A DNA stretch of 64,000 bases from NCBI RefSeq assembly GCF_046545555.1, contig NZ_JBHZTH010000001.1, forward strand, positions 1,116,001-1,180,000, written 5' to 3'. How positions within the stretch are numbered: the stretch's first letter is position 1; the number at the start of each line of letters is the position of its first letter. The notes under the pieces were generated by a model. That model saw only the letters and a list, made by a program, of their open reading frames with translations. It searched no databases and was not told the DNA's origin. This DNA is from Winogradskyella sp046545555. Lineage in GTDB: Bacteria; Bacteroidota; Bacteroidia; Flavobacteriales; Flavobacteriaceae. Shown here one piece after another: positions 1 to 8,162 of this stretch. Made by a program: the position numbers and the translations under genes.

Positions 1-2
1 CT

Positions 3-149
3 ATTAAAGCTTTGTTTTTTGGTATTTTTTGTTTTTCAATCGTATTTTTTGTTCCTGAGCACGAACTTAGAAACAAGATTAATACTATGATTGCTATATG
101 TTTCATATATATTTATTCTTTGAAGAGATTACTGCCTTCACAGCAATGA
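3..149 (+). CDS. C-terminal fragment of a probable membrane protein (5' end outside window)
   Basis: An open plus-strand frame runs from the left edge to a TGA at 147-149. Its 48 residues are hydrophobic, with two potential membrane segments (around IKALFFGIFCFSIVFF and MIAICFIYIYSL) separated by a charged loop, PEHELRNKIN. It ends four bases before the convergent stop of the next gene, as expected for a real gene end in this dense genome. The family cannot be named from so short a piece. It could be a spurious open frame in AT-rich DNA, but its alternation of hydrophobic and charged stretches looks coding. Confidence 0.45.
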   Translation: MKALFFGIFCFSIVFFVPEHELRNKINTMIAICFIYIYSLKRLLPSQQ

Positions 150-153
150 CAAC

Positions 154-1035
154 TTATTTTTTTAATGGATATAATTCCTGACTTACAAAATCTTTTGGAA
201 ACGTTTCATCACCTTCAAAACCTAATTCTATATCTCTACCACTGTGCGGTATATAGTTTGTTTTAAAAATGTAATCCCAAAGACTTAATGTTAGTCCAAA
301 ATTAACACCATACCTTACATGTTGAGGAAGATCTTTAGCATGATGCCAAATGTGCATTTTCGGATTATTGAAAATGTATTTTAGAAATCCATAATCCCAT
401 CCTAAGTTCGCATGGTTAAGATGACCTATTGCGATACTGAAGAAATAAACAATAGCAACATCTTGTGCATCAAAACCACCTATAATAGCAATCGGAATAT
501 ATAGAAGTGATTTATAAACTACAGGTTCCATCCAATGGTAACGTAGATGTGCGGCAAAGCCCATTTCTTTAACTGAGTGATGTACTTTATGAAAATTCCA
601 AAGCCACTCAAATCGGTGTAATAAACGATGCGTATTCCATTGTACAAAATCTGAAACTATAAAGAAAATAGTTAAACCTATCCATTTTGGTAGATCATCC
701 ACATCAAATACTTGAAGGCCAGAAATTGTTAATCCTAAACTTGATAAAATATCGCTAAAAAACGCTGCAACCGTATTTGATAAGGCAATAAGAATTATAA
801 GATTGAGTATAAAAAAGTTGAAAAACATGTAAAAAGTGTCTAACCAAAAGTCCTTTCTAAATATAGATTGATTTTTTCGCCATGGAAACACAATTTCTAA
901 CAACCAAACGATAAGTGATATAGCAATAAGACCATAAAAATAATTATCCCAATGATTGAGATCAATGAGTTCGTATTTAAGATAGTTCCAGTATCCCGAA
1001 TATGAATTTTTTATTATGTCTATGTACTTTTCCAT
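154..1035 (-). CDS. Sterol desaturase / fatty acid hydroxylase superfamily membrane protein
   Basis: A 293-residue integral membrane di-iron oxygenase. The histidine clusters that ligate iron are all visible: HRLLH (136-140), HKVHH (149-153), isolated His near 163 and 167, HLNH (205-208) and HIWHH (228-232). Hydrophobic segments lie near 33-50, 67-93, 117-132 and 172-206. The family hydroxylates or desaturates lipids, sterols, carotenoids or alkylglycerol ethers; the substrate here is unknown. It is the last minus-strand gene after the arsenosugar genes and lies 26 bases beyond the purine nucleoside phosphorylase, so it may be cotranscribed. A role in arsenolipid modification is only a guess from position. 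Confidence 0.85.
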   Translation of the reverse strand: MEKYIDIIKNSYSGYWNYLKYELIDLNHWDNYFYGLIAISLIVWLLEIVFPWRKNQSIFRKDFWLDTFYMFFNFFILNLIILIALSNTVAAFFSDILSSLGLTISGLQVFDVDDLPKWIGLTIFFIVSDFVQWNTHRLLHRFEWLWNFHKVHHSVKEMGFAAHLRYHWMEPVVYKSLLYIPIAIIGGFDAQDVAIVYFFSIAIGHLNHANLGWDYGFLKYIFNNPKMHIWHHAKDLPQHVRYGVNFGLTLSLWDYIFKTNYIPHSGRDIELGFEGDETFPKDFVSQELYPLKK

Positions 1036-1061
1036 GTGTAATTTAAACGTGGGACTCTACT

Positions 1062-1874
1062 TTAAAGTTGTTCAATTAATTCTGTAAATAGCTTAATCAT
1101 ATCTGGTTCTGCTTTTGCAGCCATTGCAATTATTTCTCCAATATCAACAGGTTTTAGATTATCAGGATCACACTCATCAGTTAATACTGAAACAGCGGAT
1201 ACTCTTAAGCCTAAATGGTTAGCAACTATGATTTCTGGAACAGTGCTCATACCAACAGCATCAGCGCCAATAATTTTAAGCATTCGGTACTCAGCACGCG
1301 TTTCTAATTGAGGACCAACAACACTTGCGTAAACTCCTTTGTGTAACGTTACATTGTGCTTGTTTGCTATAGTTTCAATTTTAGAATTAATTTCTGCATC
1401 ATAAGGGGCGCTCATGTCTGTGAAGCGTTCTCCTAATTCAGACACGCCTTTAAATGCTAGTGGTGAGTTACCTTGTAGATTAATATGGTCATCAATTAGC
1501 ATTAATTCACCTTTCTTAAAATCTAAGTTTATTGCACCAGCGGCATTAGAGACTAAAAGTGTTTTGATGCCTAGTTTTTCCATAATTCTTACAGGAAATG
1601 TTACATCCTGTAACGTATAACCTTCATAAACATGGAAGCGTCCTTGCATAACAACAACTTTTTTACCTCCAAGAATACCGTAAATAAGCTTTCCTTTATG
1701 GAATTCTACCGTTGCAGTTGGGAAATTTGGAATGTGATTATAGCTCGCCTCCGCAATAATATCAATTTCACTAATAAGTTGCCCTAATCCTGTGCCTAAA
1801 ATGATGCCAACCTCTGGGTTATCAAAACCCTTATTTTTTAAATATTCAGTACTTTCCGTAATGTATTTAATCAT
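1062..1874 (-). CDS. Purine nucleoside phosphorylase (trimeric PNP family)
   Basis: 270 residues, the usual length for trimeric PNP. It shows GTGLG (27-31, phosphate loop), GRFHVYEGY (78-86), SNAAG (109-113), GPQLETRAE (187-195) and GMSTVPE (208-214). The family splits purine nucleosides with phosphate to base plus pentose-1-phosphate. The segment LTDEC aligns with LTNKV-type sequence of human PNP and puts Asp233 where the 6-oxopurine-selecting Asn243 lies, so activity on 6-aminopurine (adenosine-type) nucleosides is plausible. The gene is six bases downstream of a DUF2064 transferase in the arsenosugar cluster. I infer it may cleave adenine from an arsenylated deoxyadenosine; ordinary purine salvage remains the alternative. 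Confidence 0.9.
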   Translation of the reverse strand: MIKYITESTEYLKNKGFDNPEVGIILGTGLGQLISEIDIIAEASYNHIPNFPTATVEFHKGKLIYGILGGKKVVVMQGRFHVYEGYTLQDVTFPVRIMEKLGIKTLLVSNAAGAINLDFKKGELMLIDDHINLQGNSPLAFKGVSELGERFTDMSAPYDAEINSKIETIANKHNVTLHKGVYASVVGPQLETRAEYRMLKIIGADAVGMSTVPEIIVANHLGLRVSAVSVLTDECDPDNLKPVDIGEIIAMAAKAEPDMIKLFTELIEQL

Positions 1875-1879
1875 GATGT

Positions 1880-2479
1880 TTAGTAATATTTTTTAAGTTC
1901 TTCATAATGCTTCATGTCTTCAAAGGTATCGATATCATTTAAAACTTTTAACAAATGTACATTGCTGTTTTCTAAGTCCTTCAAGGTTGCCATTCTTACG
2001 GTTTCGGTTCCCCATTTTTTGTTTTCAAAAATACTACTATGAATTTTCTTTGAGCCTAGAAGATAATAACCTCCGTCTTCTGCAGGCCCTATAACAACAT
2101 CATTATGGTCTAATTCTCTAAAGGCTTTTTCAATAAGCGAAGCATTTAAGTCTAATAAATCGCTCCCGATTATAATTGCTTTTTGGTAACCGGATTTAAA
2201 CAACTCTGAAAACGCATTTTTCATACGTTCACCTAGGTCTTCTCCTTTTTGTAATTTTTTGTAGTATGTATTTGAATCCCATATGTCATAATGGTTTATT
2301 GTTTCAGAATAAAATACATAGCGACTGGCCTTAACTTCTTTAGATACTGTAGCCGTATGTTTTAGTAAATGGTTGTATATATCTAAAGTTGATTTATCTC
2401 CAAGGGTTTTAGCAAGTCGTGTCTTACACTTACCCAATTCAGGATTTCTAGTAAAAATGATTAGTGCTTTTTTACCCAT
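1880..2479 (-). CDS. TIGR04282-type (DUF2064) arsenosugar glycosyltransferase, copy 1
   Basis: 199 residues with a GT-A-like nucleotide-binding core. It has an N-terminal LIIFTRNPELGKCKTRL strand and basic loop, IGSD (104-107, the likely metal/nucleotide acidic motif), GPAEDGGYYLLG (131-142) and WGTET (156-160). Proteins of this family accompany ArsM and ArsS in arsenosugar gene clusters and are annotated as arsenosugar biosynthesis glycosyltransferases. It retains the canonical motifs, unlike the second copy at 4079-4759. Its start overlaps the stop of the rhodanese gene by eight bases, indicating translational coupling. The acceptor and donor are not deducible from sequence. Confidence 0.85.
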   Translation of the reverse strand: MGKKALIIFTRNPELGKCKTRLAKTLGDKSTLDIYNHLLKHTATVSKEVKASRYVFYSETINHYDIWDSNTYYKKLQKGEDLGERMKNAFSELFKSGYQKAIIIGSDLLDLNASLIEKAFRELDHNDVVIGPAEDGGYYLLGSKKIHSSIFENKKWGTETVRMATLKDLENSNVHLLKVLNDIDTFEDMKHYEELKKYY

Positions 2480-2978
2480 TCTTTTTACCGTAAACTTTTT
2501 TGCCTTTTTTTAGCCACTTGCTCCAAGCTTTAGAAAAAGTATGTACTTTTTTAGTTTCTTTATTTTCTGAATCATATACGGTAAACCCTTTATTTTTCCA
2601 TTCAAAAATGCCACCAAAAAGATTATAAACATTTGTATAACCTGCATCTTTGAGTTTTTCACCAATATCTTCAGAACGAATACCAACTGAACAATACACC
2701 ACAATAACCTTGGATTTATCTTTTACTACATTCTGTATAGCATTTATATCAAAATGATCATATCCTACGTTAATCGCATTTGAGATATGACTTACTTCAT
2801 ACTCTTTTGGTTCTCTCGAATCTAAAATAACAGCATCAGTTTTAGGCATTGCCAATTCCTGTACGGTCATATATGGCACCGATTCTGTATTGTAAGATTT
2901 GAGCAACTCATCAATTGAGTTTTGAGCCTCGATTGAAAATGATGCAAAGAAAATAGCAAGTAATACTAATTTTTTCAT
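2472..2978 (-). CDS. Secreted rhodanese-like protein
   Basis: 168 residues from the chosen start MKKLVLLAIF, which gives a clean signal peptide (about residues 1-18, ending EAQ). A longer start at 3005 would overlap arsM and precede the signal peptide with nine extra residues, so it is less likely. A single rhodanese domain follows, with DSRE (53-56) and the active-site loop CSVGIRS (96-102), whose Cys96 is the persulfide-carrying residue. The signal peptide predicts periplasmic or envelope location. It sits between arsM and the DUF2064 transferase. Supplying sulfur to arsenic (thio-arsenicals) is possible but unproven. Confidence 0.85.
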   Translation of the reverse strand: MKKLVLLAIFFASFSIEAQNSIDELLKSYNTESVPYMTVQELAMPKTDAVILDSREPKEYEVSHISNAINVGYDHFDINAIQNVVKDKSKVIVVYCSVGIRSEDIGEKLKDAGYTNVYNLFGGIFEWKNKGFTVYDSENKETKKVHTFSKAWSKWLKKGKKVYGKKNG

Positions 2979-2995
2979 AATACTAAATTTGTTGT

Positions 2996-3964
2996 TTAGC
3001 AGCAACCTCCACCATCATAATGGTAAGTAGATTCGCTAATAAAAATATCTCCTCTATTTAAATCAGCCAAAGCACCAGCAGTCTTATCACAAATGGCCAA
3101 TGGTTGATTTTTAAGTAAAATATGCCCTTTTTTATCATCTACATAGTCTTCGTCTCCAAAGTAAATTGCAGCTTTACCTGTAAAGATACATGGTCCATCT
3201 TCTGGCATTGGATCTTTAATAGCTGCTACTTCAATAGATTCGATGTAAATTAATTCGTCTGTATTATAGTGTTTAGGATCTAAGATTCTATAGGGTTTAC
3301 GTGCTCTAATTTCTATTGTACCAAAACCAGCATCGGTTAATGCTTTTACATATTCGGCTATTGGTAAACTACCACTGAGGCAAAGCGCTCTTAGTCGTTC
3401 GTCATTTCTTAATTCATCATTCATTGGTTGCTCACATGTTGGGTCACTCATAACTAAACGTCCATGAGGTTTTAATACACGATACATTTCGTTAATTGCT
3501 TTTTTAAGGTCATCTGCTTTAAAGATATTAAACAAACAATTTTGAGCTGCTACATCTATACTATTATCTTCAACTGGAAGATTTAGTGCATCCCCTTTTT
3601 TTAGTTCAACAAAATCACTTTTAAACCAATCGTTTTGTTCTTCAGCAATTTTAAAATTTTGCTTAGAAGCTTCTAACATTTCATCAACAACATCAACACC
3701 TACAACACCGCTTTTCTGACGATTAAAATATGAGAATTGTAATAACTCCATACCACCTCCAACTCCGACATATAACATTTTCGGGTTATTAGTTAAGTCT
3801 CTTGCATGTACTGTAGAACCACAACCGTAATTCATCTCTTGCATTATTTTTGGGATTTTTAAACCTGGTAATTCCCAAATTGGGTTTGTAGTACAGCATA
3901 GTCCTACATCTGGTGTTAATGCTGCTTCTTTATATACATCGTGTGTGGTTTCTAGATAACTCAT
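2996..3964 (-). CDS. arsM: Arsenosugar-type arsenite methyltransferase ArsM
   Basis: 322 residues. A class I SAM methyltransferase fold is shown by VGVGGG (66-71), followed by GVDVVDEML (89-97). Cysteines fit arsenic binding: CC at 23-24, Cys143 in NCLFNIF and Cys195 in LCLSGSL, equivalent to the paired thiolates of ArsM enzymes, plus a terminal GGGCC. The enzyme methylates trivalent arsenic, and its dimethylated product is the substrate for ArsS. It heads the arsM, rhodanese, transferase, PNP run, and a 114-base gap separates it from the upstream transferase. The match is to the flavobacterial/cyanobacterial arsenosugar subtype rather than short ArsM; I am confident of the family. Confidence 0.9.
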   Translation of the reverse strand: MSYLETTHDVYKEAALTPDVGLCCTTNPIWELPGLKIPKIMQEMNYGCGSTVHARDLTNNPKMLYVGVGGGMELLQFSYFNRQKSGVVGVDVVDEMLEASKQNFKIAEEQNDWFKSDFVELKKGDALNLPVEDNSIDVAAQNCLFNIFKADDLKKAINEMYRVLKPHGRLVMSDPTCEQPMNDELRNDERLRALCLSGSLPIAEYVKALTDAGFGTIEIRARKPYRILDPKHYNTDELIYIESIEVAAIKDPMPEDGPCIFTGKAAIYFGDEDYVDDKKGHILLKNQPLAICDKTAGALADLNRGDIFISESTYHYDGGGCC

Positions 3965-4078
3965 AGTCTTTTAATATTTTTTAGGAAGTATTTTATCCTA
4001 GATGTTTAATTGTGATTAGGTAAAGTTGATTCACTTGTATTAACAAGCTACTTAAAGCATTTAATTGTAGTTGTAATT

Positions 4079-4759
4079 TTAAGATAATAGTGGAGAACCC
4101 TTATTAAAATAAAATTTGAGAACTCTTGTAGTGTTTAAATTAAAAGGTCTTGATTGATTATCCTTTTTAATAATAATTAAGGTCAGTAATAGACATTTAA
4201 TTTTTTTTGTTAGTGCTTTATAGCTTTGAATAATAGTCTTAACATCACTAATTGAATCGATATCTGTCAGTCTTTCCAGATATAAAACTTCGTTATTATT
4301 TGAATGCTCATATGCTAACAAACACTGATTTAACTGTCGTGTTTGCCATGGTAACTGCTGAAATTGTTGAAAATTAAAAGCTGATTTTTTTATTCCTAAT
4401 AAATAAAAACCACCATCTTTAGATGGGCCAATCACAGTTTTATTCTGTTCTAAAAGGTTTGAAGCTTTTAAAATATGATAAGCTTTTAAATGTGGTGTGT
4501 CATTACCAACGGTAATTACTTGGCCGTAACCCATTTTAAATACTGCTGCAATAGCATTACTAAAACGTTCTGCAAATGTGGTGCCTATTTGTTCTTTTTC
4601 AGAAAAATGATAATAAGGTAAGCCAGTTTCATTTACAATTTTTAATATTTGGGTATTTAATTTATCAAATAACATTTTGGAAGAAGGAAATGCCTTTTGC
4701 TCCGCTTCAAATTGAGCAGTATTCGCAAAGATTAATATGGCAGTTCTTTCTTTATTCAT
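4079..4759 (-). CDS. TIGR04282-type (DUF2064) transferase, divergent copy 2
   Basis: 226 residues of the same fold as the protein at 1880-2479 but clearly diverged. VGND (84-87) replaces IGSD, GPSKDGGFYLLG (111-122) is conserved, and WQT (138-140) replaces WGT. The basic N-terminal loop of copy 1 (GKCKTRL) is missing. From about residue 175 a tail rich in Lys, Ile and Leu extends beyond the domain. It starts three bases after the stop of arsS, so the two are almost certainly cotranscribed. It may use a different donor or acceptor in arsenosugar assembly, or be a non-catalytic partner. The family is secure; the specific reaction is not. Confidence 0.8.
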   Translation of the reverse strand: MNKERTAILIFANTAQFEAEQKAFPSSKMLFDKLNTQILKIVNETGLPYYHFSEKEQIGTTFAERFSNAIAAVFKMGYGQVITVGNDTPHLKAYHILKASNLLEQNKTVIGPSKDGGFYLLGIKKSAFNFQQFQQLPWQTRQLNQCLLAYEHSNNNEVLYLERLTDIDSISDVKTIIQSYKALTKKIKCLLLTLIIIKKDNQSRPFNLNTTRVLKFYFNKGSPLLS

Positions 4760-4762
4760 AAT

Positions 4763-5818
4763 TTAAGCAACAACACCTTGGCAACTACTTCCTGCACCAG
4801 CGGTGCAGCCATAACAGTGTTGCGAAATTACGATGTTACGTCCTTCTAATAATTCTTCATTAAATTCTGAAATGTGCTTTGCTTTACTATTTACTGGTAA
4901 CTTTAACATCTGATTGAAATCGCAATCAAACAAATAACCGTCCCAACTTACAGAAAGTGTATTAGTACACATCACATTTGCTACAGCAGCAGGATTGTAT
5001 GCTTCGACTAATGCATACATATAATCTTCATAATTTTCCGATGCAATTAAATAGTCTAAGAAGCGCGCAATTGGCAAATTGGTAATTGCAAACAGGTTAT
5101 GAAATTGGATATCAAAATCTTCCATTAATGCTTTTTTGAAGTCTTTTTCCATAGCAGCTTGGTCTCCTGGTAAAAAAGCACCTGAAGGATTATAAACTAA
5201 GTCTAGTCTTAAGTCACTATCTGGCATTCCGTAGCCACGTGCATTAAGTTCTTGTAAAGCTTTAATAGATTTATCAAAAACACCGTCACCACGTTGTTTG
5301 TCAGTTTTTCCTCTAGTCCAATGCGGCATTGAACTTACAACATGCACGTTGTGCTTTTTAAAGAAATCGGGTAAGTCATGATATTTTTTATTCGCGCGAA
5401 TAATCGTTAGATTAGAGCGTACTATAAAATCTTTAATTCCAACTTTTGCAGCCTCTTCTACAAACCATCTAAAATCTGGGTTCATTTCTGGAGCTCCACC
5501 AGTTAAATCTAAGGTATGTGCACCAGAATTTTTTATAACTTCAAGGCATTGGTGCATGGTATCACGTGTCATTATTTCCTTACGGTCTGGTCCTGCATCC
5601 ACATGGCAATGATCACAAACTTGATTGCACATATAACCTACATTAATTTGTAGAATCTCTAATTTTTTTGCTTTAAGCGGAAACTGATTCGATTCTGAAA
5701 TTTTATTTTTGAATGTTGGTAATTCTCCATTTTGAAAAATACCATTAGATAAAATTTCGAGTTGTTTATTACTTTGCGCTAAATCGCTTCCTAGCTTCTT
5801 TAGGGATTTTGTTGCCAT
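4763..5818 (-). CDS. arsS: Arsenosugar biosynthesis radical SAM protein ArsS
   Basis: 351 residues. The radical SAM cluster motif CNQVCDHC lies at 64-71 (Cys64, 68, 71), followed by conserved HVDAGP and DLTGGAPE. The C-terminal cysteine-rich segment has CYGC at 335-338 and SSCQG at 344-348, the site that carries selenocysteine in some relatives; here every codon reads Cys and no in-frame TGA occurs. The family transfers the 5'-deoxyadenosyl group of SAM to dimethylarsenite, giving a dimethylarsinoyl-deoxyadenosine. The gene lies between the AhpD-like gene (about 55 bases upstream) and transferase copy 2 (three bases downstream). Confidence 0.92.
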   Translation of the reverse strand: MATKSLKKLGSDLAQSNKQLEILSNGIFQNGELPTFKNKISESNQFPLKAKKLEILQINVGYMCNQVCDHCHVDAGPDRKEIMTRDTMHQCLEVIKNSGAHTLDLTGGAPEMNPDFRWFVEEAAKVGIKDFIVRSNLTIIRANKKYHDLPDFFKKHNVHVVSSMPHWTRGKTDKQRGDGVFDKSIKALQELNARGYGMPDSDLRLDLVYNPSGAFLPGDQAAMEKDFKKALMEDFDIQFHNLFAITNLPIARFLDYLIASENYEDYMYALVEAYNPAAVANVMCTNTLSVSWDGYLFDCDFNQMLKLPVNSKAKHISEFNEELLEGRNIVISQHCYGCTAGAGSSCQGVVA

Positions 5819-5873
5819 TAATCAGTTATCTTATAAATATTCTTACGAAATAAATTAGACTATGGTTTTAGTA

Positions 5874-6209
5874 TTAACCATCTAACTTATTTACTTTATT
5901 CATCATTTGTACACCATGTACTAGAGTTGCTCCACTTTTAATTGCAGCACCAACGTGAATAGCTTCCATCATCTCTTCTTTTGTTACACCGCGTTGCAAA
6001 CCGTCTTTTGTATAGGCATCTATACAATAAGGACATTGTTCTGTATGTGCTACAGCAAGTGCAATCAAAGATTTTTCGCGAGCGGTAAGCGCTCCTTCTT
6101 CAAAAACTTTTCCGTAGTATTCAAAAAATTTATTCCCTAATTCTTCACTCCATTCAGTAATTTTTCCAAATTTCCTTAAGTCTGCGGCATCGTAATAATT
6201 TTTTGACAT
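5874..6209 (-). CDS. Arsenosugar-associated AhpD/carboxymuconolactone decarboxylase-like protein
   Basis: 111 residues from MSKNYYD, which I prefer over an in-frame ATG five codons upstream (6224) because the family begins near YYD. One AhpD-like helical domain carries the redox pair CPYC (59-62) in TEQCPYCIDAY, and there is a helix rich in Ala, Gly and Met at the end (GVQMMNKVN). Members of this peroxidase-like family are found beside ArsS genes. It is the first gene of the minus-strand arsenosugar run, so the promoter lies between 6210 and 6378. Protection of thiols or of the oxygen-sensitive ArsS is an inference. Confidence 0.85.
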   Translation of the reverse strand: MSKNYYDAADLRKFGKITEWSEELGNKFFEYYGKVFEEGALTAREKSLIALAVAHTEQCPYCIDAYTKDGLQRGVTKEEMMEAIHVGAAIKSGATLVHGVQMMNKVNKLDG

Positions 6210-6378
6210 ATTTTTTAATTTCAAAATTAGTTTGTCGAAGATAGAACTTAAAGATTACAGAAAAAAATTAGAAATTTAAATTTTAAGCTTTGTGTTTTAA
6301 AACTCAAATCGATGAATGTTATTTTTGATATATAGTTTCTCTTAAAAGTCTTACATTTAAGTATTGATATAACTTTGC

Positions 6379-7158
6379 ATGAAGAATTGGATAGAACTCC
6401 TATCAGAATTTAAATCTAAACGTCAGCCTGTAGCTTTAGTTACTGTTACTAAATGTTCTGGCTCTGCACCTTGTGTAGTATCCTCGAGAATGATTGTAAC
6501 TGAAGACAAAACTAGTTATGGTACTATTGGAGGTGGAAAGCTTGAATATAATGCCATTGATGAAGCAATAAATGCTCTTAAAGAAAATAAGATCATTGAA
6601 TCCTCTTATACTTTAGGTCCTGATTTTGCCCAATGTTGTGGTGGAAAGGTCGAATTTATTATTGAACCCATGAATCAATCTCCAGAATTATTTTTATTTG
6701 GCGCTGGCCATATCGGAACCGAGATCGCGAAACTTTTAATAGACACACCTTTTAAAGTGACACTTATAGATTCTCGTGAGCATTGGTTAGCCGAAGTTAA
6801 TTTAGATGAAAGTATCGTTAAATGTCAAGTCAAGGAAAATGATTTTAAAACTTTTAGGGATGCTGTAAATTGGGGGAAGAATTGTTATGTTTTAGTACTT
6901 ACACATAACCATTTAATTGACTTTGATGTTGTGGCCATGGCTTTAGAAAATGAAACTAAATATTTAGGATTAATAGGCAGTAAAACGAAGAAGGCAAGAT
7001 TTAATAAGATGCTCATTTCCGAAATGAATATTAAGGATGGTATGAAAAATGTAACTTGTCCAATAGGTTTACCAATAGGTGGTGACACGCCAAAAGAAAT
7101 AGCAATTAGTGTTGTTGCCCAATTACTTCAAGTGCATTATCAAGCTATTGCCCAATAA
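6379..7158 (+). CDS. XdhC/CoxI family protein
   Basis: 259 residues with both XdhC parts. The N-terminal domain has TKCSGSAPCVVSSRM (24-38), GGGKLE (51-56) and FAQCCGGKVEFIIE (83-96). The C-terminal Rossmann domain has LFGAGHIG (106-113), the GLIGSKTKKARF stretch and a final PIGLPIGGDTPKEIAIS. XdhC proteins insert or sulfurate molybdenum cofactor for xanthine dehydrogenase-type enzymes. No such enzyme is in the window, although one may lie elsewhere. Its TAA overlaps the next ATG by one base (TAATG), so the two are translationally coupled. It diverges from the arsenosugar operon across 169 bases. Confidence 0.88.
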   Translation: MKNWIELLSEFKSKRQPVALVTVTKCSGSAPCVVSSRMIVTEDKTSYGTIGGGKLEYNAIDEAINALKENKIIESSYTLGPDFAQCCGGKVEFIIEPMNQSPELFLFGAGHIGTEIAKLLIDTPFKVTLIDSREHWLAEVNLDESIVKCQVKENDFKTFRDAVNWGKNCYVLVLTHNHLIDFDVVAMALENETKYLGLIGSKTKKARFNKMLISEMNIKDGMKNVTCPIGLPIGGDTPKEIAISVVAQLLQVHYQAIAQ

Positions 7159-8162
7159 TGAAAAAGAACAAACTTGTAATTGATAGACTCACAGCGCTTT
7201 GGGCGTTAAATGAATCTGGTTTAGGTGGTTTTCTTCATGTCTTTAATACTCCTTTTACAGGCTTAATTGTTGGCGGAGTGGCGATTTTACTAATCAGTTT
7301 AATTGCTTTTTATGCCGAAAATAAATGGCAAGCAATTTTAAAAGCTTTAATTATTGTGCTTATTATAAAAATGGCGGTTAGCCCATATTCTCCATTTGGT
7401 GCTTATGTTGCGGTTAGTTTTCAAGCGCTATTTTCGGCTTTTTTATTTTCGAAATTTTCTTGGAGAGGATCTCTTATCGCAGTTATAGGTTTTGTAACGT
7501 TTCTAGAGTCAGCACTTCAGAAATTATTGATTCTTACGGTTGTTTACGGAACAGGATTTTGGGATGCTATTAATATATACGGTCTTTGGGTTCAGAAGAA
7601 ATTAAATTTCATTTCAGAAACGACTACTACATCTTTTTTAATCACAATATATCTTATTGTCTATGGAGCTTGTGGCATATTAGCAGGTGTTTTTATTAAA
7701 AAAATAATTAGACTTATTGCAGATAAAAAAGATACAGATTTTTATCTCAATGATGCTGTTTATAAAACGGAAGAACAAAAAAAGAAAGTATCTTTTAGGG
7801 CAAAAATTATTTGGGTTTGGTTAATTACAGTTTCAATTATTGTCTTGGCATTTTCATTTTTTGATCATTTATTTGGTTGGCAAAAGGCCATTTATATCTT
7901 ATTACGAAGCTTTTTAATTTTAATGTTATGGTATTTAGTTATAGGACCTTTATTATTAAAAATGATTCGAAAGTATTTGAATAAAAAAGAGTCACGGTAT
8001 AAAGAAGATATCACTAATGCGATGGATTTATTTCCATATTTCAGGAAAATTTTAGCATTTACGTGGCAAGAAACAAAACATTTAAAAGGCTATAAACGTT
8101 TTAAATTCTTTATCGCGAATAGTGTTTTCAATTGCATTCATTTTAAAACCTCTTTAGAATGA
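7158..8162 (+). CDS. Polytopic membrane protein of unknown function
   Basis: 334 residues with about seven or eight hydrophobic segments (around 32-52, 57-74, 82-98, 104-125, 155-177, 215-237 and 245-272) and a basic cytoplasmic C-terminus. I do not recognise a named family. The small alternating helices with short loops in the first half (YSPFGAYVAVSFQALFSAF) are reminiscent of ECF-transporter S components, but no diagnostic motif supports this. It is locked between xdhC (one-base overlap) and the NTPase gene (four-base ATGA overlap), so the three proteins probably work together, for example in handling a molybdopterin or purine compound. That is inference. Confidence 0.7.
   Translation: MKKNKLVIDRLTALWALNESGLGGFLHVFNTPFTGLIVGGVAILLISLIAFYAENKWQAILKALIIVLIIKMAVSPYSPFGAYVAVSFQALFSAFLFSKFSWRGSLIAVIGFVTFLESALQKLLILTVVYGTGFWDAINIYGLWVQKKLNFISETTTTSFLITIYLIVYGACGILAGVFIKKIIRLIADKKDTDFYLNDAVYKTEEQKKKVSFRAKIIWVWLITVSIIVLAFSFFDHLFGWQKAIYILLRSFLILMLWYLVIGPLLLKMIRKYLNKKESRYKEDITNAMDLFPYFRKILAFTWQETKHLKGYKRFKFFIANSVFNCIHFKTSLE

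Noticed and set aside
2996..3005. Longer start for the rhodanese (at 3005)
   Set aside because: It would overlap arsM and place nine residues ahead of a clean signal peptide; MKKLV at 2978 is better.
4763..4830. Possible selenocysteine in ArsS
   Set aside because: All codons in the C-terminal Cys motif are TGT or TGC; no TGA occurs.
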